The translations under genes were made by a program, and so were the position numbers. Source: Dyadobacter jejuensis (GTDB taxonomy: Bacteria; Bacteroidota; Bacteroidia; Cytophagales; Spirosomataceae). From it: a DNA stretch of 64,000 nucleotides. The stretch covers positions 1-64,000 of the forward strand of contig NZ_QGDT01000011.1 in assembly GCF_003149085.1 (NCBI RefSeq). Direction: 5' to 3'. Under the pieces are notes generated by a model that ran no database searches, was not told where the DNA came from, and saw only the letters and a program-made list of their open reading frames with translations. Below, one piece after another: positions 51,912 through 61,836 of this stretch (positions are counted from its first letter, which is position 1; each line of letters starts with the position of its first letter).

Positions 51912-53126
51912 ATGCTATATTATCTATTCGACTATCTCGACAAACAATTCAATTTCCCCGGAGCTGGGGTGTTTCAGTACATCTCTTTCAGGGCACTGGG
52001 TGCCACCGTGCTCTCCCTGTTTATTGCGGCCACCTATGGCAAAACCATCATCAATTACTTACGTAAAAAACAGATGGGCGAGAGCATCCGGGACTTGGGA
52101 CTGGAAGGACAAATGGAAAAAGCGGGAACCCCTACCATGGGTGGCTTTATCATTTTGGCTTCCTTACTGATCCCCGTATTGCTATTTGCCAAGCTCTCCA
52201 ATGTCTATATTGTCCTGCTGATCATTGCAGCCCTCTGGACCGGCATGATTGGCTTTATAGATGACTACCTTAAAAAATTCAAAAATAATAAAGAAGGCCT
52301 TCATGGCCGATTTAAAATTGTTGGCCAGGTAGGCTTAGGCGTTATTGTGGGCCTTACCCTCTCTTTTAATGAACATGTTCGGATTAGGGTCTACGACAAA
52401 CCCGTGCTCGACTCCAATCTGGGCGAAGTACAACGGTATACCGACGTTTTGCACCCTACGGTTACTACCATACCTTTTACAAAAAACAACGAGTTCGACT
52501 ACCGCACCTTACTCTTTGGCTGGCTACCCGAGGAATATACCTGGGTTATTTATACCATTGTGGCTATTATTATCATCACGGCGGTATCTAACGGTGCCAA
52601 TATTACCGACGGCATCGATGGCTTGGCGGCGGGAGTGTCGGGGATTATAGCCCTTACCCTTGGGGTACTGGCGTACCTCTCGGGAAACACCAAGTTCTCA
52701 CAATACCTTGGCATCATGTATATCCCCAACTCTGGCGAGCTGGTGATATTTTGTGCCGCCTTCATAGGGGCTTGTGTCGGCTTCCTCTGGTACAACGCCT
52801 ATCCGGCCCAGGTGTTTATGGGCGACACCGGCAGCCTGATGCTAGGGGGCGTCATCGCCGTTATAGCCCTCGCCATACGCAAGGAATTACTCATACCGGT
52901 TATGTGCGGTATTTTCTTAGCCGAAAACGTGTCGGTAATCCTACAAGTCAGCTATTTTAAGTATACCCGAAAGCGCTATGGGGAGGGCCGGCGCATCTTC
53001 CTGATGTCGCCCCTACACCACCACTATCAGAAAAAGGGTATTCACGAATCGAAAATCGTAACCAGGTTTTGGATTGTAGGCATCATCCTGGCCATCGTTA
53101 CCTTGGTAACGCTGAAACTGAGATAG
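51912..53126 (+). CDS. mraY: Phospho-MurNAc-pentapeptide transferase MraY
   Basis: 404-residue integral membrane enzyme with about ten helices that makes lipid I. Conserved motifs: [16 protein letters not shown] (catalytic Asp pair), [22 protein letters not shown] and [13 protein letters not shown]. It is longer than the roughly 360-residue E. coli protein because of an insert between helices (about 150-205: [19 protein letters not shown]...), common in this phylum. It is last of the cluster and is followed by a terminator. Confidence 0.97.
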   Translation: MLYYLFDYLDKQFNFPGAGVFQYISFRALGATVLSLFIAATYGKTIINYLRKKQMGESIRDLGLEGQMEKAGTPTMGGFIILASLLIPVLLFAKLSNVYIVLLIIAALWTGMIGFIDDYLKKFKNNKEGLHGRFKIVGQVGLGVIVGLTLSFNEHVRIRVYDKPVLDSNLGEVQRYTDVLHPTVTTIPFTKNNEFDYRTLLFGWLPEEYTWVIYTIVAIIIITAVSNGANITDGIDGLAAGVSGIIALTLGVLAYLSGNTKFSQYLGIMYIPNSGELVIFCAAFIGACVGFLWYNAYPAQVFMGDTGSLMLGGVIAVIALAIRKELLIPVMCGIFLAENVSVILQVSYFKYTRKRYGEGRRIFLMSPLHHHYQKKGIHESKIVTRFWIVGIILAIVTLVTLKLR

Positions 53127-53148
53127 ATAGTAGCAATATTTCCACATA

Positions 53149-53194
53149 AAAAGCGTGTGTCCTCTCCCCAATCGGGCTTAGTACACACGCTTTT
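53149..53194. terminator. Terminator after mraY
   Basis: AAAAGCGTGTGT (53149-53160) pairs with ACACACGCTTTT (53183-53194), with a 22-base loop that may form its own short stem. The T run lies on the plus strand. It sits between convergent mraY and the lipoprotein gene, so it closes the cell-wall cluster here. Confidence 0.85.
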
Positions 53195-53209
53195 TTACAT
53201 ATTTTAAAT

Positions 53210-53776
53210 TTATCGCCCTACCTGCTCGCTATACCTACGCGGGTCATAGCCCTTGGCGAATAGAGGATATTGATCAAATATCTTGCGCACTACGCTCCGG
53301 TAGTGGTTATTGGTTTCTTCGCCGTGGAAAATTCCCGAGGCATAGCCCCTCCATACCACCTGGTCGCTCTCTGCGTCGATCAAAGAAACGATGAGCGTAC
53401 CCTTTTCCAAAGCATATTTGATAGGCTCATAGCGGAACCCATCATTCTCGGTATCCACCCAGTTCCGTATTACAGGCTGCATATAGCCCTGATAACGGAG
53501 GTTATCGTAGAATATCCCATAATTGACCAATAAGGTAGGACGCTCTGCGGTCAGTTTATATCCTCTCACCTGCATTTGACGGCGAATGGCCTCATATATT
53601 TCTGTACAAAGATTATTGGTGTCCCTTTCACATTCCAGGAAAGTGTAGGAGGAGTAGTCCTTAAAATTGGTCTCATAACTGTAATCGTGCTCAACAAAGA
53701 CTTTCCGACTACTGGAGCACCCCGCTGCCAACATAACACTAACCAGCAAGGCGAAAGGTAAAACTAATTTATGCAT
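53210..53776 (-). CDS. DUF4136-like lipoprotein
   Basis: 188 residues from the ATG at 53776 (an upstream TTG is unlikely). Lipoprotein signal MHKLVLPFALLVSVMLAAGC is followed by the DUF4136 pattern: NFKDYSSYTFLECE, AIRRQMQVRGYKLTAERPTLLVNYGIF, SLIDAESDQVVWRGYASGIF and a C-terminal VVRKIFDQYP. It is anchored in the envelope and its function is unknown. Confidence 0.85.
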   Translation of the reverse strand: MHKLVLPFALLVSVMLAAGCSSSRKVFVEHDYSYETNFKDYSSYTFLECERDTNNLCTEIYEAIRRQMQVRGYKLTAERPTLLVNYGIFYDNLRYQGYMQPVIRNWVDTENDGFRYEPIKYALEKGTLIVSLIDAESDQVVWRGYASGIFHGEETNNHYRSVVRKIFDQYPLFAKGYDPRRYSEQVGR

Positions 53777-53852
53777 AATAAATCGAGTATGAGGTGAATA
53801 AAATGGTTGTTTCAAATAAAAACGCGCAACAGAATTACCTCATGACGGTTTA

Positions 53853-54887
53853 TTAGGCCATATAATAATCTATTGCTTTGCGCATCTCCGAGGTCGTTAC
53901 TACCACATCGAATGCACAACTTCCGGGTCCGTTCAATAAGGAGAACCGGATTTCCTTTCCTTTATTTTTCTTGTCCTGGCGGGTAAGGGCCAATATAGGC
54001 GCAATATCCTCCTCGGCAATAGCCACCTTGCCATAGGTGGCAAAAATGAATTCCTCAATCTGGGTAAGCAACTCCCTATCAATCATCTTTTTACTGAACG
54101 AAAGATAGCTTTCCATAATCATGCCTACTGCGATAGCCTCCCCATGAAAAAGTTTTTTGGAGGGAGCCTTTCCCAAAAAATGGGTCTCCACAGCATGCCC
54201 TAGGGTATGTCCAAAATTCAAAATCTTCCTCAACCCTTTTTCGGTAGGGTCTTGTTCCACCACTTTCTTTTTTATCGCTACCGAATGCGCTATCAGCTCC
54301 GGCCAATTCTGTCTTTCAAAGTCTACAAACCTGATCTTACCCCAGCGCTCGGCATCGGCGATCAGACAGTGTTTAACGATTTCGGCAAATCCCGATCGCA
54401 ACTCCCTCTCTGGGAGTGTCTGCAAGAACAGGGGGTCGATCAGCACACTATTGGGGATGTTAAAAGCCCCTAGATGGTTTTTGAAACCATGGAAATCGAT
54501 GCCCAATTTCCCCCCTACGCTAGCGTCGACCTGCGACAGCAAGGTGGTAGGGATCTGGACGAAGTCGATTCCCCGCTTGTACACGGCAGCACAAAAGCCC
54601 CCCATGTCCCCAACGACTCCTCCTCCTATATTGATCACCAAAGCATGGCGATCGAGCTCGGCTTCGGTCATGGCTTCCCAGATCTGCTCACAGGAAGCGA
54701 GATTCTTGTTCTCCTCTCCCGCCTCTACCACCACCAAAGGGTGCTTGGGAAGCAGGGCTTTAATATGTGGATAGCAGTACTTTTTCGTTTGTTTATCGGC
54801 TACTACAAAAACTTTAGAATAAGCCGTTCCCTCTAAAAACGCCTTCAAACTCTCGCCAATTGGCGCTATAACTACGGATTGGTTCAT
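53853..54887 (-). CDS. aroB: 3-dehydroquinate synthase
   Basis: 344 residues from the ATG at 54887. Second enzyme of the shikimate pathway, converting DAHP to 3-dehydroquinate with NAD+ and a metal. NAD-binding INIGGGVVGDMGGFCAAVYKRG, active-site FAEIVKHCLI and metal-binding HTLGHAVE and LFHGEAIAVGM are all present. It is somewhat short but normal for Bacteroidota. No other aro genes adjoin. Confidence 0.96.
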   Translation of the reverse strand: MNQSVVIAPIGESLKAFLEGTAYSKVFVVADKQTKKYCYPHIKALLPKHPLVVVEAGEENKNLASCEQIWEAMTEAELDRHALVINIGGGVVGDMGGFCAAVYKRGIDFVQIPTTLLSQVDASVGGKLGIDFHGFKNHLGAFNIPNSVLIDPLFLQTLPERELRSGFAEIVKHCLIADAERWGKIRFVDFERQNWPELIAHSVAIKKKVVEQDPTEKGLRKILNFGHTLGHAVETHFLGKAPSKKLFHGEAIAVGMIMESYLSFSKKMIDRELLTQIEEFIFATYGKVAIAEEDIAPILALTRQDKKNKGKEIRFSLLNGPGSCAFDVVVTTSEMRKAIDYYMA

Positions 54888-55165
54888 TAACACTAAAAAA
54901 AATGGAGGCCTGCTCCTAATAAATACGAAAACTCATCGGTTATGGATGCGTCCCGAAAAATAAAATATTATACTGAAATCCAAGTTTAAATATACAAAAA
55001 ATAATGTTTTATATATTCAAATACTTATATTCTATTTTTTTGAAGGGCGCTTTGGGAGTAAAACATACAATTCTCTTAGTGGATTCACATTTTCTTCCCT
55101 ATTTTCGTAAAATGGCCCCTTATCCCTTCAATTGGGAGGCCAACACTATGTAATATTAATCAATT

Positions 55166-56224
55166 ATGAGTAATAATCCTTTAATAGCGGGTATCCAACA
55201 GGTGGGTATTGGCGTACAAAATGTACCCGAGGCATGGACGTGGTACCGGAAGGTACTGGGTTTCGATGTGCCCGTATTCGACGAAAAAGCGGAAGCCCCT
55301 TTAATGACCCCATATACGGGGGGAATCGTTCAAAAACGCCAGGCGGCCCTGGTCCTGAATATGGCGGGCGGCGGCGGGCTGGAGATATGGTCCTTTACCA
55401 GCAGGGTCTCCCAGCCCCTCTCTTTTAAGATGGAACTAGGCGACTTGGGTATCAATGCCATCCGATTTAAGGCTCCTGACATCCATAAGGCCTATGCACA
55501 TATCAAAGCCAACTCCCAGGAACCGATAGGTCCATTACTAAAACTCCCGGAAGGGGAAGGCTTTTGGGGACAGGACCCCTACGGAAATATCTTTCAAGTT
55601 ACCGGCGACAGCACCTGGTTTCAAAAAACCAGCCATCCTGTTGGCGGCGTAGCTGGGGTAGTTGTCGGCGTTTCGGATATGGATAAGTCCATCGCCTTTT
55701 ATGAGGACCTGCTCGGTGGCCTCGAGACCGTCTACGACCTATCGGGCGTGTTCGACGACCTGCCCACCACCATCGCGGGCCAACATTATAGACGCGTGCT
55801 CCTTCGCAAAAGCTTTACCCCTTATGGTGCGTTCTCCAAATTATTGGGCAACACCCAAATAGAGCTCTTACAAGCCCTCGACCGTAGCCCGAAGAAACTC
55901 TTTAAAAACCGTTTCTGGGGCGATTGTGGCTATATTCACCTGTGCTTCGATGCCCTCGATATGAATACCCTCAAGACCGAGCTACAAGGAAAGGGCTATC
56001 CTTTTACGGTAGACAGCGAATCGTCCTTTGGCATGGAGTCGGCGGCCGGCCGCTTTGCCTATCTGGAAGATCCCGACGGTACGCTCATCGAGCTCGTAGA
56101 AACACATAAGGTGCCCATCCTGAAGAAAATCGGATGGTTTATGGATATCCAAAAGCGGAAACACCAAAAACCACTGCCCGACTGGATGATCAAAACCATG
56201 TCCTTTAGTCGGGTAAAGGACTGA
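55166..56224 (+). CDS. Double VOC-domain (glyoxalase/dioxygenase-like) protein
   Basis: 352 residues containing two vicinal-oxygen-chelate modules: about 8-150 (QQVGIGVQNVPEAWTWYRKVLGF ... DPYGNIFQV) and 160-320 (GVSDMDKSIAFYEDLLGG ... YLEDPDGTLIELVE). Metal ligands are suggested by the glutamate of LIELVE and histidines such as CGYIHLCF. Members include glyoxalases, extradiol dioxygenases and HPPD, so the reaction cannot be named. It is monocistronic, followed by a strong terminator. Confidence 0.85.
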   Translation: MSNNPLIAGIQQVGIGVQNVPEAWTWYRKVLGFDVPVFDEKAEAPLMTPYTGGIVQKRQAALVLNMAGGGGLEIWSFTSRVSQPLSFKMELGDLGINAIRFKAPDIHKAYAHIKANSQEPIGPLLKLPEGEGFWGQDPYGNIFQVTGDSTWFQKTSHPVGGVAGVVVGVSDMDKSIAFYEDLLGGLETVYDLSGVFDDLPTTIAGQHYRRVLLRKSFTPYGAFSKLLGNTQIELLQALDRSPKKLFKNRFWGDCGYIHLCFDALDMNTLKTELQGKGYPFTVDSESSFGMESAAGRFAYLEDPDGTLIELVETHKVPILKKIGWFMDIQKRKHQKPLPDWMIKTMSFSRVKD

Positions 56225-56239
56225 CCCATTCATCAAAAT

Positions 56240-56284
56240 AACCAAGCGGCCCAATCTTTCCTAGGAAGGTTGGGCCGCTTGGTT
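56240..56284. terminator. Strong bidirectional terminator
   Basis: A perfect 15-bp stem (AACCAAGCGGCCCAA 56240-56254 / TTGGGCCGCTTGGTT 56270-56284) lies between the convergent VOC gene and the TonB-receptor-like gene. Confidence 0.88.
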
Positions 56285-56305
56285 AGGAAATCGATGCAGT
56301 CCGTT

Positions 56306-58951
56306 CTACCACCCAAACTTAACACTCGCCAGCACCTGGGTGGGCCGCAAAAAGTATTCGGACCGGATATAAGAGAACGAATTGGTCGACATAGTGGACA
56401 GCGAAGTCGTATTCCAGACATTGTTCCAGTTCAGCTGCAGTTCAATGCGTGAATTAGCGATTTTATACCGCAGAGCCACATCCGTAAATATTTGATTCCG
56501 TTGGGTAGCACCGCCAAAGTTATTCCTGTAATAGTCGTTCTGAATGGTGATATAGGCTCCAGTAAAAGGATATATGGAAATCTTCAGGTTATCTATCTGT
56601 TGTACGGTCGCCTTATTTTTGTTGCCGGCTACGCTGTTGCCGAAGGCGTTCAACTTGTAGGAATAGTCAAAATCTATCAGCTTGTTAAAATTGGTATTGA
56701 TGCGGACAAATGGACTGGTGCTCCGGTTGACTACCTGGCTAAGCGCTCCGTTGATCAGCTGTTGGCTAGTATTCCAGTTCACAGTCGCGCCAGCAGCGAT
56801 ATTGGTCTTCACGTCGGCGAAGTACTTGCCAAAATTGGAAGTGAGCAGTCCTCCATAAGTCGTATTCTCCAGGGCCTGTGCCGTATATGCTATGGAACCT
56901 TCGTCGGACACCGTACTGCCGTACATCAAATTGCGACTTCCATAGTTACCCAATACCGAAACGCTGCCAAAAATGGCGCTCAGGGGATTTCTGTACTGTA
57001 CTCCGGTCGAGCCACTCCATACCTTACTTTGCTGAAGGGGTACGTCTCTAAGCTGTATGTTTCGGTAATTTTTAAGGAGATAGCCATAATGAATGTCTTC
57101 CATTTCTCCGAACTGATTCTTAAAACCCATGGCGGCATGCACGGCCAAAAACGAATTCAGTTCATAGCGTAGGGTAAAACGTGGTTCGAAGACCAGCTTG
57201 TTCAGGTTTTCATTTCTTCCAAGCGCTTGATCCTCTATTTTAAAAATATTATAACTGATTGGGCTGTCCAACCCTAGGCGCCAGCTCTCCTTTTTCCATT
57301 GTATTTTCAACTCTCCATAGGGCTTCATTTTCAACCAATTCAAATCGTTTTCCAATTCCCCCCCGAGCACCACCTCCTCCTCTCCATGGGGTAATTCAAA
57401 ATATGAATTCATTTTCTGCTGCTCCAATTGAAACCCTATTTTAGGCATGAAGGTAAAAAAGCCAACCCCTCTGGTAAAACTTAGGGCATTATTGGTATAA
57501 AATGCACGCTGATTGACATGCTGTTTGATAGACTCCAGGCTATCGGTATGGGCGATCAAATTGGAAAAGGGGCCTGGCGTTACCGCCAGCGACTGGGGAA
57601 GTCTATTCAAGGAGGTGTAACTTTCGAAGGTCATCAGCTGTTTTCCGACCTTAAATATATTGCTGAGGGTATTTGAAATCGTAAAATATGGATTGCGGAG
57701 CATTTGCTCTAAGGGCACGTGGTTCCGACTCAGTATGCCGGTTTGTTTGTCCCAATACCCCTTTCCGGCCAGCACATTTTTCAAATATTTATTTTTGGTA
57801 TTCCTTTCCAGGTTTACGGTCACCTCCAGAGATTCGTTATAAAGTCGGTTGTACTTCTCTTCGAATAGGGCCACCGTGTCCACTCCGGTATAATAGACCG
57901 TCTCTGTATTACCCCTTTGTTTTTGAATATCGTTCAGATATGAGCTGTTGATTCTGATCTGATAATCGCGGCCCATCTTTTTAAGGTAATTGAGGCTCCC
58001 CAAATGGGCTTGATTGTTGAGCCAACGCGTATTGGAAAAGGAGGGGGTGGCTATGGGAACCAGCTGCACCCGGTCGGTTTTACTATCGTCGTTTTCTCTG
58101 CCCATCGTGCTCATGGACGACAGCATTTTTATTTGGCCGGCCACGTCTGCTCCTATATTATTGGACTGATAGGACCCTATAAACTGGTTGGCCTTGGTGA
58201 AAAGCATGGGCGTCACGTTGGCGTTCCATAGCATGGGGGCCACCCCTGCTCCCACTTGCGCGGAGCCGCTCGTGGTCACTTTTTTTTTGAGCCGGATGTT
58301 GATGGCCGCCTTATCCGAAAACACCAGGCTATCCAACATCCGGATGGGCTGGTGGTTTTCCAGAACTTCTACCGATGTTACGGCATCAACGGCCAGATTG
58401 TCGTTGGCCAATTTATATTTCCCCCCTAGCAGATCCAACCCGTCAATATAATATTTATTAATGGGGTTCCCTTGGTATAGGATTTGTCCGTCTCCACGTA
58501 CCTCCACGCCCGGGAGCTTCCCCACAATATCGCTAATCACCCGATCCCCTTTGCTTTTGAAAGCATCCACGGAGTAGGATAGGGTGTCGCCATGGCGTGT
58601 GATGGGGTCGGGCCGCACGGCTACCTCTCTCAACGCTATACTCTCCTCCGACAGCCGAAAAATAGTAACCTGAGAAATATTTGCCACCCTTTTTTCCTCA
58701 AGGGTATAGCCCAGGGTGCGCACCCTAATCAAAACGGAGTCTACCCGCTCGTTGCAGGGAATGCTATAGGCGCCCGATTTTTCGGAAATCCCAAAAGCAA
58801 CAATTTTTGAGCTCCGCAAGTCATGAATGGTAATACTGGCGCCGGGAATGGCTTCTCCGTCCATTTGCTGCACCTGTCCACTAAAAATTACTTGGGCCCA
58901 TGATGGTGCTGGAGCCCAAACAAGAAATATAAATAATAGACCTAATCGCAC
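56306..58951 (-). CDS. TonB-dependent-receptor-like outer-membrane protein
   Basis: 881 residues from a GTG start (no in-frame ATG nearby). Signal peptide to about 19, a carboxypeptidase-regulatory-like domain at about 22-110 (FSGQVQQMDGEAIPGASITIHDL), a plug-like region (VISDIVGKLPGVEVRGDGQILYQG, YIDGLDLLGG) and a long beta-barrel of the OMP_b-brl_3 type. It is last in an operon of three GLPGLI genes. The substrate is unknown. Such pairs are often thought to handle metals, peptides or host polymers, but nothing in the sequence decides this. Confidence 0.85.
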   Translation of the reverse strand: MRLGLLFIFLVWAPAPSWAQVIFSGQVQQMDGEAIPGASITIHDLRSSKIVAFGISEKSGAYSIPCNERVDSVLIRVRTLGYTLEEKRVANISQVTIFRLSEESIALREVAVRPDPITRHGDTLSYSVDAFKSKGDRVISDIVGKLPGVEVRGDGQILYQGNPINKYYIDGLDLLGGKYKLANDNLAVDAVTSVEVLENHQPIRMLDSLVFSDKAAINIRLKKKVTTSGSAQVGAGVAPMLWNANVTPMLFTKANQFIGSYQSNNIGADVAGQIKMLSSMSTMGRENDDSKTDRVQLVPIATPSFSNTRWLNNQAHLGSLNYLKKMGRDYQIRINSSYLNDIQKQRGNTETVYYTGVDTVALFEEKYNRLYNESLEVTVNLERNTKNKYLKNVLAGKGYWDKQTGILSRNHVPLEQMLRNPYFTISNTLSNIFKVGKQLMTFESYTSLNRLPQSLAVTPGPFSNLIAHTDSLESIKQHVNQRAFYTNNALSFTRGVGFFTFMPKIGFQLEQQKMNSYFELPHGEEEVVLGGELENDLNWLKMKPYGELKIQWKKESWRLGLDSPISYNIFKIEDQALGRNENLNKLVFEPRFTLRYELNSFLAVHAAMGFKNQFGEMEDIHYGYLLKNYRNIQLRDVPLQQSKVWSGSTGVQYRNPLSAIFGSVSVLGNYGSRNLMYGSTVSDEGSIAYTAQALENTTYGGLLTSNFGKYFADVKTNIAAGATVNWNTSQQLINGALSQVVNRSTSPFVRINTNFNKLIDFDYSYKLNAFGNSVAGNKNKATVQQIDNLKISIYPFTGAYITIQNDYYRNNFGGATQRNQIFTDVALRYKIANSRIELQLNWNNVWNTTSLSTMSTNSFSYIRSEYFLRPTQVLASVKFGW

Positions 58952-59058
58952 AGGCTTACCTCATTAAAAGTTACGAAACGCATCATGCTACTATATTTTG
59001 GATGATAAGCCTGTGCCGAGTTGGATGCAGCATGTCGCATCCTAACGCTGCCATCTGC

Positions 59059-59871
59059 CTACTCTATAAGCTTCAACTCCAACGGATTATTATTCCAAGC
59101 CTTAGAATTCTTGATGGATGGATCCGATGTAGGTACTCCATTAAAAGTGCTTGGGCCAAGACGGCGTTCAATGACGCCAAAAGGATCTTTTCGTACTTCT
59201 TCCCGATATTCATAAATTTTTTGGGCACTAGCCTCCTTTACCTTACGGCGACTCGCATACTCGGGCCACTCTTTGATGACTCCCGTGTAGGCGCCGAATC
59301 GTTCTAGGGTAAATACATACTGGTTTCGGGTATCTCCGATCTTGACAATCAACCCCGGCAAGCCCCAAAACAGATAGGGCCCATCCGGAATTGGAAGTTC
59401 AGGGGCAAACCAAGCGACATAATCCCGACCGGCAAAGGAGGTGGTAGCCTTCACACAAGCATACCCGGCAATGGTATCCTCCTCCATGCCCATTTCCCAT
59501 TTCAAATGGTTAGGTACTGAAAATTCGAATTGATCGAAGGATATTTTTTCAAAAATTCGACTTTCTCTGGTTTCAAGCGACTTGGCAATAAACTTATCAA
59601 AAGCCGTTCGGAATCTATATTTGGGGTCTCCCATATATTCAGCAGCCGACAGAAGTCCCGTTCGTCTCAATCCCTGTATGGAATCGGCCTTCCAAAACCC
59701 TTCCGAACAAAAATAAGACTGTTTGTTTTCCTTAATCGAAAGAAGGAAAGCCTCCTCTTTGATATTGTTGAGGTTGGTAGAATCGGGCTGATAAACTAGC
59801 TTATACCGGACTTGGAAATTGGGCGTGCTATCTACAGCAAAGAAGAGGAATATCGCAAAGAGTAGGTGCAT
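59059..59871 (-). CDS. GLPGLI family protein (copy A)
   Basis: 270-residue exported protein with the family signature GLPGLI at 170-175 (YLFWGLPGLIVKIGD), preceded by AWFAPELPIPDGPY. The N-terminal hydrophobic segment (MHLLFAIFLFFAVDS) is a short signal. It is almost identical to copy C over residues about 20-215. By eye only some 16 of 586 bases differ between 59241-59826 and 61032-61617, and 261 bases (59281-59541) are identical. The ends of the two copies diverge. Function is unknown. The family is specific to Bacteroidota and often lies with TonB receptors, as here. Confidence 0.9.
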   Translation of the reverse strand: MHLLFAIFLFFAVDSTPNFQVRYKLVYQPDSTNLNNIKEEAFLLSIKENKQSYFCSEGFWKADSIQGLRRTGLLSAAEYMGDPKYRFRTAFDKFIAKSLETRESRIFEKISFDQFEFSVPNHLKWEMGMEEDTIAGYACVKATTSFAGRDYVAWFAPELPIPDGPYLFWGLPGLIVKIGDTRNQYVFTLERFGAYTGVIKEWPEYASRRKVKEASAQKIYEYREEVRKDPFGVIERRLGPSTFNGVPTSDPSIKNSKAWNNNPLELKLIE

Positions 59872-59940
59872 GGTATAGCTCAGATCATGTTTTTAAATAA
59901 CGGTACTTTTATCCTAATTGGTCGGAAAAACTATGGCAAA

Positions 59941-60756
59941 TCATTCCAATTCCAATGGGTTATTATCCCAGGCTCTTTTACGCCGCATGGCCTCCTTGTC
60001 GGTCTTTTCTCCATTGAAAGTCATATGCTCCATAGACCGGCCAGTTGCCCTGGTAAGGGCTTCCAATGGATCCCTTCTGTTCGCCTCGCGAATGCTAAAT
60101 ACCTTATCTCTATGCGTGGAAATGACCGCCCCTTTACGACTTGGCACCCACGCCTCTTTTATTTTAGACACATTTTTTGAGAAGCCTGTAAGTGTAAATA
60201 CATAATTTTCCTTGGTGTCGCTCACTTTTACGACCAGCCCCGGCAAACCCCAAAAGACATACGGGCCGTCCGGTATGGGAATTTCCTCGGTAAACCAGGC
60301 GATATAATCTCGGCCTGCATAATGCGTGGTAGCCTTAGTACAATTAAAACCGGCTAGGGTAACCTGCTCCCCTCCAATGGTCCATTTTAGTGTATTTTCT
60401 AAGGGATATACATATTGATGCAGCACCAGCTTTTCGTATACCTGTATGGAGCGATCATCATATTTTTTCGTGGTAAACTGATCAAACATCGTTTTGTAAC
60501 GATATTTAGGATCCGCCATATATTCTTGAGGCGATAGCAGAGCAGAATTAATGAGTGCTTTGATGGAGTCTGACTTTCCAAAATTCTCAGAATAGAAATA
60601 GGATTCCTTCATTTCTTTGATATCCAAATAGAAATTTTCCTCCATTTTTCGATTGATATTGGTGGAGTCAGGACTAAATACAAGATGGTATTGCACCCTG
60701 AAATTGGGGGTTTCGGGGATTAAGAAGCATAGGATTACGGCTAGTAATAGGTTCAT
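59941..60756 (-). CDS. GLPGLI family protein (copy B, divergent)
   Basis: 271-residue paralogue of copies A and C, alignable along its whole length (TPNFRVQYHLVFSPDSTN, SYFYSENFGKSDSIKAL, AGRDYIAWFTEEIPIPDGPYVFW) but with far more differences. The signature reads GLPGLV (170-175). It lies between the two near-identical copies, so those were made alike after B arose. It has a short N-terminal signal segment and unknown function. Confidence 0.9.
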   Translation of the reverse strand: MNLLLAVILCFLIPETPNFRVQYHLVFSPDSTNINRKMEENFYLDIKEMKESYFYSENFGKSDSIKALINSALLSPQEYMADPKYRYKTMFDQFTTKKYDDRSIQVYEKLVLHQYVYPLENTLKWTIGGEQVTLAGFNCTKATTHYAGRDYIAWFTEEIPIPDGPYVFWGLPGLVVKVSDTKENYVFTLTGFSKNVSKIKEAWVPSRKGAVISTHRDKVFSIREANRRDPLEALTRATGRSMEHMTFNGEKTDKEAMRRKRAWDNNPLELE

Positions 60757-60846
60757 AAACTAAACACGACTAAAATTATATTTTTTCATAATACCCCTAT
60801 GGTTAGCTTAGTCTTTCTATCAATTGCACGCTTAAATTCAAAAAAC

Positions 60847-61659
60847 CTATTCCCCTATTACCTTCAATTCCAACGGATTATTATCCCAGGCTCTAGAATT
60901 CCTTATCGAGGGGTCCGATGTAGGCACTCCACCAAGGGTCCCTGGACCAAGACGGCGTTCTATTTCTCCAAAAGGATCCTTTCTATCCTTTTCCCGATAG
61001 TCAAAAACTTTATAGGCACTGGCCACCATAACCTTACGGCGACTCGCATACTCGGGCCACTCTTTGATGAGTCCCGTGTAGGCGCCGAATCGTTCTAGGG
61101 TAAATACATACTGGTTTCGGGTATCTCCGATCTTGACAATCAACCCCGGCAAGCCCCAAAACAGATAGGGCCCATCCGGAATTGGAAGTTCAGGGGCAAA
61201 CCAAGCGACATAATCCCGACCGGCAAAGGAGGTGGTAGCCTTCACACAAGCATACCCGGCAATGGTATCCTCCTCCATGCCCATTTCCCATTTCAAATGG
61301 TTAGGTACTGAAAATTCGAATTGATCGAAGGAAATTTTTTCAAAAATTCGACTTTCCTTCGTTTCAAGCGACTTCGTAATAAACTTTCTAAAAGCCGTTC
61401 GGAATCTATATTTGGGGTCTCCCATAAATTCAGCAGCCGACAGAAGTCCCGTTCGTCTCAATCCCTGTATGGAATCGGCCTTCCAGAACCCTTCCGAACA
61501 AAAATAAGACTGTTTGTTTTCCTTAATCGTAAGAAGGAAAGCCTCCTCTTTGATATTGTTGAGGTTAGTAGAATCGGGCTGATAAACTAGCCTATACCGG
61601 ACCTGGAAATTGGGCGTGCTAAAGCCTAATCCTAGCATTAATATAAGGTATAAATTCAT
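60847..61659 (-). CDS. GLPGLI family protein (copy C)
   Basis: 270 residues, first gene of the three-GLPGLI plus receptor operon. Signature GLPGLI in YLFWGLPGLIVKIGD. The N-terminal signal (MNLYLILMLGLGFS) and the C-terminal tail (GGVPTSDPSIRNSRAWDNN) differ from copy A, while the centre is nearly the same at DNA level. It is divergent from the XRE regulator across a 177-bp region that carries an inverted repeat. Confidence 0.9.
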   Translation of the reverse strand: MNLYLILMLGLGFSTPNFQVRYRLVYQPDSTNLNNIKEEAFLLTIKENKQSYFCSEGFWKADSIQGLRRTGLLSAAEFMGDPKYRFRTAFRKFITKSLETKESRIFEKISFDQFEFSVPNHLKWEMGMEEDTIAGYACVKATTSFAGRDYVAWFAPELPIPDGPYLFWGLPGLIVKIGDTRNQYVFTLERFGAYTGLIKEWPEYASRRKVMVASAYKVFDYREKDRKDPFGEIERRLGPGTLGGVPTSDPSIRNSRAWDNNPLELKVIGE

Positions 61660-61764
61660 ACTTTTTGAATATCAAAAAAGGACTAAAATTATCAAATAGC
61701 GCCACCAATAACTTCAGGACAATTGCAATATTACTTCTTTAATGCTATCAATTTATCTTACAAA

Positions 61765-61791
61765 TTGCATAAAAATACTAAAATTATGCAA
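61765..61791. promoter_or_regulatory. Inverted repeat between GLPGLI operon and XRE gene
   Basis: TTGCATAA (61765-61772) and TTATGCAA (61784-61791) form a perfect 8-bp inverted repeat with an 11-base spacer. It lies 46 bp upstream of the XRE ATG and 106 bp upstream of GLPGLI copy C. A two-turn spacing of half-sites suits an HTH dimer, so it may be the site through which the XRE protein controls both units. Confidence 0.4.
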
Positions 61792-61836
61792 TACTTTGTG
61801 CAAAATAACTAGAGGTTAACTTAGCTATTACACACG

